Origin: an uncultured Ruminococcus sp.
GTDB taxonomy: Bacteria > Bacillota > Clostridia > Oscillospirales > Ruminococcaceae
Assembly: GCA_946404705.1 (NCBI GenBank)
Contig: CAMJES010000061.1
Coordinates: 1-9,694, forward strand
DNA: 9,694 nt
Direction of reading: 5' to 3'
Positions 1 to 4,370 of the stretch are shown here, in pieces. Within the stretch, counting starts at the first letter, position 1. Every line of letters starts with the position of its first letter. Both the position numbers and the translations under genes were made by a program. The notes below the pieces were generated by a model. That model searched no databases, was not told the origin of the DNA, and saw only the letters and a program-made list of their open reading frames with translations.

Positions 1-253
1 TACGTTCGTTAAGGTCGGGAAACTGATGCTCCAGACCTTTTATAAGCCGCTTTGCTATCTCACGGAGAAATACTCCCGATTTGCAGGCAGGGTCAAGAAA
101 TTTTGTGTCCGGATTTGAAAAAAGCTCCTGCGGCAGCAGATCAAGCATATCATTTGCAACTGTCGGCGGAGTGAAAACTTCATCATTTGATAAGTTTGCA
201 AGGCAGGATAAAACATCGGGATTATATACCTTTTCAAAAATACTGTCAGCCAT
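1..253 (-). CDS. N6-adenine DNA methyltransferase subunit, Eco57I-like (partial, N-terminal 84 codons)
   Basis: The frame starts at ATG 253-251 (minus) and stays open to the left edge, so only the first 84 codons are visible. It reads MADSIFEKVYNPDVLSCLAN at the start. An FTPPTVANDML stretch (residues ~29-39) is followed by FLDPACKSGVFL (residues ~55-66), which is methyltransferase motif I, the S-adenosylmethionine loop, typical of Eco57I/N6-adenine enzymes. The catalytic NPPY motif would lie outside the window. The start overlaps the stop of the upstream methyltransferase-like gene by 8 nt (ATGGCTGA), indicating translational coupling and a shared transcript. I infer the catalytic modification subunit of a restriction-modification or related defence system. 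No nuclease or helicase partner is visible, so the system type is open. Confidence 0.8.
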   Translation of the reverse strand, partial: MADSIFEKVYNPDVLSCLANLSNDEVFTPPTVANDMLDLLPQELFSNPDTKFLDPACKSGVFLREIAKRLIKGLEHQFPDLNER

Positions 254-890
254 TTTCCCATAACCTCCTGTAATTGCAGACATATCTGCTTATGAGTTTG
301 CCTTCATCGGCGTTATCGTCAAGGAGAGTCTGCTCGTTATCACGGTTCAGCAACTCGGAGAAAGTAAAATCCTGCCGCTGCATATTTGCACCCATAATAA
401 ATGCCCATTCGGAAAAAATAATGGGGGTATCGGTGTCCTTGCCTTCATCATCAACGCACATAAGCGTCAAAGCATTACCGCAAACGATATTTTTCGACAG
501 AATAAAAAGCACAGATTTTTCCGTGTCCTCATTATACGCCAATTTCACAACAGACTTATATTCCTTCTGCCATATCCCGAACAGCCTTTCACGGCAGGCG
601 GCAACATTATCGGCAAGTATATCCACACCATAAATGCTGCTTACGGCAAGGAGGGAGTTTTTTTCATAGTCAATGACTGACTTTTTGTATTTCTTCTTTA
701 CCACCGCAAGTTTTCGACCGAGTATCTCTGCAAGAAAATTTCCGTCACCACAAGCCGGCTCAAGAAATCGACTGTCAATGCGGTTGCATTCGTCGGAAAC
801 GAGGTCGCACATTGCCTTGACTTCTCTTTCCGCTGTATAGACCTCGCCGTGATCTGCTACTCTTTGGCGGGATTTTATTTGTTTTTCCAT
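246..890 (-). CDS. SAM-dependent methyltransferase-like protein of a DNA modification operon
   Basis: This is a 214-aa protein. The N-terminal part has a helix leading to FLEPACGDGNFLAEIL (residues ~43-58), a clear motif I for S-adenosylmethionine binding as in N6-adenine DNA methyltransferases. IYGVDILADNV (~86-96) fits the acidic motif II strand, and IVCGNALTL (~134-142) fits the strand before the usual catalytic site. I see no NPPY/DPPY motif, so it is probably not catalytic alone. It may be a short, split or regulatory methyltransferase partner of the next gene, which has its own motif I and overlaps it by 8 nt. The ATG at 890-888 has a GGTGA-type site a few bases upstream. It is expressed from the minus-strand promoter at 953-981 and is divergent from an XRE regulator that probably controls it. 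Confidence 0.8.
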   Translation of the reverse strand: MEKQIKSRQRVADHGEVYTAEREVKAMCDLVSDECNRIDSRFLEPACGDGNFLAEILGRKLAVVKKKYKKSVIDYEKNSLLAVSSIYGVDILADNVAACRERLFGIWQKEYKSVVKLAYNEDTEKSVLFILSKNIVCGNALTLMCVDDEGKDTDTPIIFSEWAFIMGANMQRQDFTFSELLNRDNEQTLLDDNADEGKLISRYVCNYRRLWENG

Positions 891-952
891 AATATCACCG
901 CTATTTGAATATAACTCAATTATTTAGGCATAATATTGCATTATATGTAAGT

Positions 953-981
953 ATTATATCATAAACTTTCATCGAATGCAA
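953..981 (-). promoter_or_regulatory. Promoter of the methyltransferase operon
   Basis: Read on the minus strand: -35 TTGCAT at 981-976, a 17-nt spacer, and a perfect -10 TATAAT at 958-953. A TG one base before the -10 makes an extended -10 (TGATATAAT). The spacer contains an AAACTTTCAT half-site shared with the divergent regulator region, so repression from there is plausible. Confidence 0.65.
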
Positions 982-1017
982 CAGATTTGTGAGATAATTT
1001 TCATATAATGAAAGTTT
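963..1017. promoter_or_regulatory. Candidate operator: three ATGAAA/TTTCAT half-sites between divergent genes
   Basis: AAACTTTCAT (963-972) and ATGAAAGTTT (1008-1017) form a perfect 10-bp inverted repeat 35 nt apart. TTTCAT (999-1004) with ATGAAA (1008-1013) forms a second palindrome with a 3-bp centre. The first half-site lies in the spacer of the minus-strand promoter. The second palindrome covers a TATAAT (1004-1009) that would be the -10 of the plus-strand regulator. This is the layout expected for an autoregulating XRE repressor controlling both directions; binding itself is inference. Confidence 0.5.
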
Positions 1018-1029
1018 GGAGCGGTAAAA

Positions 1030-1389
1030 ATGTACGATTTTGGTGATATATTAAAAGATCTAAGAAAAAGCAGAAATATGACACAGAAAAAGCTTGCCGA
1101 AAAACTTAATATTACAGAAGCAACTGTGTCCAGGTACGAGGGGGGGACGGCTAATCCTCCGTTTGAAACTATGCGTTCGATTGCAGCTATTTTTAATGTC
1201 ACAATGGATTATTTGTACGGTATGGAAACATCTACCGCTATATCAACTGTTAATCTGTCTGGCAAGCAGGCGGATATTCTGCGCAGCCTTGCCGATCAGT
1301 TCCGCAGGAATAACGGAGTGTACGATAAAAAAACAACCGAGGAGCAGTATGCTCTCCTCGGCAAGATCGTTTGTGAGATGATCAAGTAA
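1030..1389 (+). CDS. XRE (Cro/CI) family transcriptional regulator
   Basis: This 119-aa protein has an N-terminal HTH_3 domain (residues ~5-62): LKDLRKSRNMTQKKLAEKL, then recognition helix NITEATVSRYEGG, ending in the FNVTMDYLYGM signature common in Clostridia regulators. The C-terminal ~50 residues (SGKQADILRSLADQFRRN onward) are helical and may mediate dimerisation. The ATG at 1030 has GGAG at 1018-1021, 8 nt upstream. The candidate -10 at 1004-1009 would give a very short leader. The gene is divergent from a DNA methyltransferase operon, and the shared gap carries palindromes, so a controller role like the C proteins of restriction-modification systems is plausible but not proven. Confidence 0.88.
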   Translation: MYDFGDILKDLRKSRNMTQKKLAEKLNITEATVSRYEGGTANPPFETMRSIAAIFNVTMDYLYGMETSTAISTVNLSGKQADILRSLADQFRRNNGVYDKKTTEEQYALLGKIVCEMIK

Positions 1390-1752
1390 AAATACCGCAT
1401 ACCAGAATCGGAAAAAGTTATCCGTAATACGGTATAGAAATATGACTGCCACCTCATAATATCTAATCTTGATTTACTAAATCGTGATTTGATATTGTTA
1501 TACCCGCTTATTAAAAAAGAATCAAGAGAAAAGTAAATATTTTAAAGAGTTTAAAGATAATACCAAAATCAGCGTAGTCGTAAAGTCTTATTTCAGCGAG
1601 ACCCCAAAATCATCTTTCGGCAAATGTATGCAACTCTTTACTTCACGACAAGCGTGTTCAAACTGACCTTACCTGACTTTTTAGTCTGCTTTCTTGTTCT
1701 CATCAAAGGTCATAGTATTGCAATCAAAAATGGTTATTTGTAAAAATGTTCC
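1390..1752. other. Intergenic, no supported gene
   Basis: There is no convincing reading frame here. ATACCG (1392-1397) and CGGTAT (1430-1435) could pair after the regulator stop, but the loop is long and no T-run follows, so I do not call a terminator. GATTTACTAAATC (1471-1483) is a perfect 13-nt palindrome. The rest is AT-rich sequence without a recognised signal. Confidence 0.5.
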
Positions 1753-2065
1753 TGTGCTCCTCTTTTGTTACTTTTTTACACCGTTTTTGTTACAATTCTG
1801 GAACACCTATCTTCGTGTTCCAATTTTGTTACTATTTTGCACCATTATTGTGACAATTTCGGAACAACAATATGCGTGTTCCACTTTTGTTACAATATTG
1901 ATACAAAAATGGTGCGTTTTTGTTACAATTTTAGAACGCCCATCCACATGCTCCGTTTTTGTTACTTTTTTTCGCCCTTTTTGTAACAAAATTGAACGCT
2001 CATCCACGTGTTTTATTTTTGTTACATTTTTTGCACCATTTTTGTTACAATTTTGGAACATCATT
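1753..2065. repeat. Degenerate ~61-bp tandem repeat array, five units
   Basis: Units begin with a gTGTTCC/cTGCTCC-like box at about 1753, 1814, 1875, 1947 and 2007, giving periods of 61, 61, 72 and 60 bp. Each unit runs: GTGTTCC, TTTTGTTAC, a CACCAT-like core, TTTTGTTACAATTTTGGAAC, then a 10-12 nt linker. TTTTGTTAC occurs exactly eight times (1763, 1785, 1824, 1885, 1918, 1957, 2017, 2040). Unit boundaries form hairpins: GGAACAC (1800-1806) with GTGTTCC (1815-1821), and GGAACA (1861-1866) with TGTTCC (1877-1882). Open frames across it are low-complexity by-products of the repeat (FCYNF-like). Iteron DNA, a protein-binding array or a structured RNA are all possible. Confidence 0.8.
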
Positions 2066-2340
2066 TTTGTCGATACAAGTCTGTCATCTTGAAAATATCA
2101 TCTGTCACATAGACTTTTACTCTTAATTTATCACGCAAAAGTGACTTTGAAGCATAAATCACGCACAAACTATGCCTTTCTATTTGTTCTTCAATGAAGT
2201 ACACCACGCACAGATATATGAAATAAAATACCGGCATTATAACTTGAAACGAACCCTGCCGGTGCATTTGAAAAGTATGAAGCGCTAATTTGGAATCAAT
2301 CTTCATAGCGTCGGCAAACACTCAAAATGAACCCGATTTT
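2066..2340. other. Intergenic with two inverted repeats, no supported gene
   Basis: ACCGGCA (2230-2236) pairs with TGCCGGT (2257-2263), and TATGAAG (2276-2282) pairs with CTTCATA (2301-2307). An 86-codon minus-strand frame (2321-2061) starts with GTG, lacks a good ribosome binding site and resembles nothing I know. I treat it as chance or an old remnant. Confidence 0.4.
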
Positions 2341-2347
2341 TGCCTAA

Positions 2348-2497
2348 TTGCAACATTTGCAACAGTGTGACACTCGCACTCTAAACGAGTTGCAGCTTTT
2401 GCAAAAATATCAACGCAACTATGTCGTTTACGACATGCTTTGCAACAATGTTGCAAATGTTGCAAGGGTCGCAAGCTCCCGAGTTGCAAGGTTGCAA
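2348..2497. repeat. Cluster of TTGCAA motifs with two perfect palindromes
   Basis: TTGCAA occurs eight times in 150 bp (2348, 2357, 2399, 2440, 2451, 2460, 2484, 2492), often as GTTGCAAC or TTGCAAC. The motif is itself palindromic. TTTGCAACA/TGTTGCAAA (2439-2457) and ATGTCGT/ACGACAT (2421-2436) are perfect larger palindromes. The density is far above chance for a hexamer. It could be an iteron-like protein-binding array of a replication or transfer origin, but no Rep or relaxase gene is in the window. Confidence 0.7.
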
Positions 2498-2507
2498 CTC
2501 ATCCAAA

Positions 2508-2697
2508 CCGCGTAGATACGCGGTGCGCGCTGTTGCCTCAGCTTACGTTTCGGGAAACAGCTTAAAATAGGGGAAGAGCATAAGGGGCGGTGTCACATCG
2601 GTCAAAATAACCGATGTTGTCAGCATAGCTGACTCCGCTGCCCTGCGGTCACTTTTTGCTGCTCAAAAAGCCCTTACCGGCCGCTTACATCAGCCGG
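2508..2697. repeat. Row of short perfect hairpins, possible transfer or replication origin
   Basis: Successive inverted repeats: CCGCGTA/TACGCGG (2508-2523), ACATCGGT/ACCGATGT (2595-2617, 7-nt loop), GTCAGC/GCTGAC (2619-2633, 3-nt loop), CCGC/GCGG (2635-2648), CTTTTTG/CAAAAAG (2652-2670) and CCGGC/GCCGG (2677-2697). The stretch is more GC-rich than its surroundings. Dense hairpins without coding potential are typical of cis-acting origins on mobilisable elements. That role is inference, because no relaxase or nick site can be pointed to. Confidence 0.5.
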
Positions 2698-2834
2698 GTT
2701 TCAGCATACAAATGTAAAAATATGAAACTGCTCTCCCCTAAAGCGGACTGTTATGTCCAAATCAAATCGCTTTATCTGACCGTGTGTAACGGACTTTTTT
2801 ATGTTGAAAAATATCTTATCATCAACATAGTTTT

Positions 2835-2936
2835 ATACTAAACACCATTTAAAATTTGGAAAAAATCAAGCCGACAATCTCGAATATATAGGATTTCGGC
2901 GCAGATTTTTTCCTGTATTTTATTGGTGTTTAGTAT
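2835..2936. mobile_element. MITE-like 102-nt nested inverted-repeat element
   Basis: Terminal inverted repeats ATACTAAACACCA (2835-2847) and TGGTGTTTAGTAT (2924-2936) match over 13 bp. Inside, GGAAAAAATC (2858-2867) pairs with GATTTTTTCC (2904-2913), and GCCGA (2870-2874) pairs with TCGGC (2896-2900). The two 10-nt stretches between outer and middle stems are equal in length, so the whole folds as one long hairpin. It encodes no protein. The ends contain TA, compatible with a TA target duplication of the IS630/Tc1 type, but no parent transposase is present. A structured non-coding RNA is the alternative. Confidence 0.55.
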
Positions 2937-3025
2937 TAGTAGCCTTTATATATGTATCGGAATGGTTGATATCAAGCTCCGATAGAAATCATTATATAGT
3001 ATAAATAGTATCAATAACATATCAT

Positions 3026-3057
3026 GGCGGTGCAATGAGCACCGCCGATTGTTTTTT
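3026..3057 (+). terminator. Intrinsic-terminator-like hairpin (unit 1)
   Basis: An 8-bp GC-rich stem with loop AATGA is followed within 5 nt by six T residues (3052-3057). No gene ends just upstream, so it either closes a short untranslated transcript from the structured region or acts as an attenuator for genes downstream. Confidence 0.55.
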
Positions 3058-3130
3058 AAAGGGTTTGAAATCATATCGACAGAGCATTCATGTGCTTGGT
3101 TGAGATAGATTTTCATATCCATACAGATTA

Positions 3131-3160
3131 CGGTGCCTTGCGGCACCGCGGTTTGTTTTT
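3131..3160 (+). terminator. Intrinsic-terminator-like hairpin (unit 2)
   Basis: A 7-bp stem CGGTGCC/GGCACCG with a 4-nt loop is followed by CGGTTTG and five T residues (3156-3160). It is the second copy of the 3026 arrangement, about 105 nt on. Confidence 0.45.
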
Positions 3161-3341
3161 AAAGGGATAAACTCAAGAATATGTCAGCAGTTCTTGTGTA
3201 AACCCTTGTAATTATCATTCTCACATAAACAGCAGCAGGGCTGCTGTCGGTGGGTTTTCAAAGGTCGGTTAAGAGAGCGACGGTAATGTCGGCATCTGTT
3301 GCTTTCTTGACTGTCAATTCAACAAAAAGGAGTTGAACAGA

Positions 3342-3368
3342 ATGAATTTGTACTTCAATCCTATATAG
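3342..3368 (+). CDS. Possible 8-codon leader peptide upstream of the first spoVG-like gene
   Basis: AAAGGAG (3326-3332) stands 9 nt before ATG 3342, the best ribosome binding site in this stretch, but the frame closes after MNLYFNPI at TAG 3366-3368. The next gene starts 84 nt later. It could be a leader peptide coupling translation to the spoVG-like gene, or the start of a broken small gene: a +1 shift leaves a further open stretch beginning IVLIVPNINAV. Confidence 0.3.
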   Translation: MNLYFNPI

Positions 3369-3452
3369 TGTTGATAGTTCCAAACATCAATGCTGTCACA
3401 AATCGAAAATCGAAACAGAAACAATTCATAACCAGAAAGGACGTTAATACCT

Positions 3453-3746
3453 ATGACTATTTCCAATATTAAAATTCGCAAGATATTCTCCGAGGGCAAC
3501 CTCAAAGCTATCGTTTCTATCACTCTGGACAACTGCCTGGCAATACACGATATCAAAATCGTTCAGGGCAGCGACAGAGTCTTCGCAGCTATGCCGAGCC
3601 GCAAGGATGATACCGGAATTTATCGTGACATTATTCACCCTATCGACCCTGAAACAAGGGACGAAGTTGAAAACGCAATCATCTCCGCTTACGAAAGGTA
3701 TGTTGAGATTGAAAAGATTATGAACGCCGAGGAGTATGAAGAGTAA
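3453..3746 (+). CDS. spoVG: SpoVG-family protein, copy 1
   Basis: This 97-aa protein matches the SpoVG family over its whole length: LKAIVSITLDNCLAIHDIKI (residues ~17-36), then DRVFAAMPSRK (~41-51) and IYRDIIHPIDPETR (~56-69), the diagnostic block. SpoVG proteins are small cytoplasmic nucleic-acid-binding regulators known from sporulation, capsule and virulence control; copies also occur on mobile elements. The C-terminus ends in an acidic tail (NAEEYEE). The ATG at 3453 has AGAAAGG about 12 nt upstream. It is one of two tandem paralogues. The gene sits among element-type DNA rather than in the usual chromosomal neighbourhood, so an element-encoded role is likely. Confidence 0.9.
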   Translation: MTISNIKIRKIFSEGNLKAIVSITLDNCLAIHDIKIVQGSDRVFAAMPSRKDDTGIYRDIIHPIDPETRDEVENAIISAYERYVEIEKIMNAEEYEE

Positions 3747-3773
3747 AAGGTTGTTTGCAGTTCACTTTGCTTG

Positions 3774-3809
3774 TCCCGTTCTCCTGAAAAAAACATACAG
3801 AGAACGGGA
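3774..3809 (+). promoter_or_regulatory. 10-bp hairpin between the spoVG-like genes
   Basis: TCCCGTTCTC (3774-3783) pairs perfectly with GAGAACGGGA (3800-3809) around a 16-nt A-rich loop. No T-run follows, so it is unlikely to be an intrinsic terminator. It could set mRNA processing or stability between the two genes. Confidence 0.45.
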
Positions 3810-3853
3810 TAGTAAAGCATTATCGAACTACATATATGAGAAAGGGTATTCCC

Positions 3854-3994
3854 ATGAAGAATTCGAGATTGGAAAGACGCTTTAAGCGTAGATTTGAAGA
3901 AAAGCACAACACAAGACATTTATTCAAACAGAAAGGTTGGTCAAACTATGATTATTACAGAAACAAAAATCAGAAGCGTAAACACAACAGATGA
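3854..3994 (+). CDS. Small basic protein, 46 aa, unknown
   Basis: ATG 3854 is preceded by GAAAGGG (3840-3846), 7 nt upstream. The frame runs 46 codons to TGA 3992-3994. The product is very basic (MKNSRLERRFKRRFEEKH at the start, NKNQKRKHNR at the end) with an aromatic cluster WSNYDYYRN near residues 29-37, which suggests nucleic-acid binding. Its last 47 nt overlap the start of the second spoVG-like gene in another frame, so the two may be translationally coupled. I do not recognise a family. Chance is possible at this length, but the ribosome binding site and composition favour a real gene. Confidence 0.45.
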   Translation: MKNSRLERRFKRRFEEKHNTRHLFKQKGWSNYDYYRNKNQKRKHNR

Positions 3995-4232
3995 GGGCAG
4001 ACTTAAGGCTATCGTTTCAATAACTATCGACAACTGTCTTGCTATCAATGACATCAAGGTTATTGAAGGCGATGACAGGCTGTTCGTTGCTATGCCCTCA
4101 CGCAAGGAGAACGGCATTTTCAGAGATATTATTCACCCCATTGATGAAAAGACAAGAAATATGCTTGAAGATGCTATTCTTGAAAGCTATACACGTTATG
4201 TTATCACTGTTGAAGCAGCTGACATTCGGTAA
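3948..4232 (+). CDS. spoVG: SpoVG-family protein, copy 2
   Basis: This 94-aa protein reads MIITETKIRS at the start, then LKAIVSITIDNCLAINDIKV (residues ~19-38), DRLFVAMPSRKENG (~43-56) and FRDIIHPIDEKTR (~58-70), the SpoVG block. It closely resembles copy 1 through the core and differs at both ends; the acidic tail is replaced by ITVEAADIR. I chose ATG 3948 because GAAAGG lies about 11 nt upstream, as in copy 1, and because the family starts there; an upstream in-frame ATG at 3894 would add a non-family extension. The pair probably arose by local duplication. Confidence 0.9.
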   Translation: MIITETKIRSVNTTDEGRLKAIVSITIDNCLAINDIKVIEGDDRLFVAMPSRKENGIFRDIIHPIDEKTRNMLEDAILESYTRYVITVEAADIR

Positions 4233-4246
4233 GATTGGTTTCCTCT

Positions 4247-4292
4247 CCGCAGCTGCAAATAGGGGCATATTATACTTATTTGCGGTCTGCGG
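4247..4292 (+). other. Two-part inverted repeat after the second spoVG-like gene
   Basis: CCGCA (4247-4251) pairs with TGCGG (4288-4292), and inside it GCAAATA (4255-4261) pairs with TATTTGC (4277-4283). It lies 14 nt after the stop. There is no T-run, so a terminator role is uncertain. Confidence 0.4.
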
Positions 4293-4334
4293 ACGTTTAG
4301 GGCAAAATATTTCAAACGGAGCTTAATTAACTTT

Positions 4335-4349
4335 AAAGTAAATTACTTT
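4335..4349. other. Perfect AT-rich palindrome before the recombinase remnant
   Basis: AAAGTAA and TTACTTT flank a single A and sit inside TTAA-rich sequence. The position just upstream of a serine recombinase gene suits a recombinase or regulator binding site, but no duplicated attachment core is visible to support it. Confidence 0.25.
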
Positions 4350-4370
4350 GAATTAACCAAGAGTAAGGTT

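Larger units (their letters stand above)
3026..3303 (+). repeat. Three degenerate ~100-nt repeats, each a hairpin followed by a T-run and AAAGG
   Basis: Unit 1: GGCGGTGC/GCACCGCC (3026-3046) then GATTGTTTTTTAAAGGG. Unit 2: CGGTGCC/GGCACCG (3131-3148) then GTTTGTTTTTAAAGGG. Unit 3: ACAGCAGC/GCTGCTGT (3229-3247) then GGTGGGTTTTCAAAGG. About 50-57 nt after each hairpin start lies a related block (GACAGAGCATTCATGTG at 3078, GTCAGCAGTTCTTGTG at 3183, ATGTCGGCATCTGTTGCT at 3286). Spacing is 105 and 98 nt. Units 1 and 2 look like intrinsic terminators, yet they stand in tandem upstream of the spoVG-like genes, so they may be a structured leader or duplicated promoter-proximal regions. Confidence 0.55.

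Noticed and set aside
55..261. 68-codon minus-strand frame
   Set aside because: It is a shadow of the methyltransferase frame starting at 253, which carries the FLDPACKSGVFL motif and is open to the window edge.
1753..2065. CRISPR array
   Set aside because: Repeats are degenerate, units are contiguous and share box order throughout, and there are no unique spacers of constant length and no cas genes.
1694..2092. 132-codon plus-strand frame, and an 85-codon minus-strand frame, across the repeat array
   Set aside because: Both are low-complexity translations of the tandem repeat (FCYNF and NKNGAKNVTK-like) with no ribosome binding site or family resemblance.
2061..2321. 86-codon minus-strand frame
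   Set aside because: It starts with GTG, has no clear ribosome binding site, and spans inverted repeats. I know no homologous family; a remnant cannot be excluded.
2656..2841. 61-codon plus-strand frame
   Set aside because: It begins inside a hairpin of the origin-like cluster and ends within the end of the MITE-like element. It has no ribosome binding site and odd composition.
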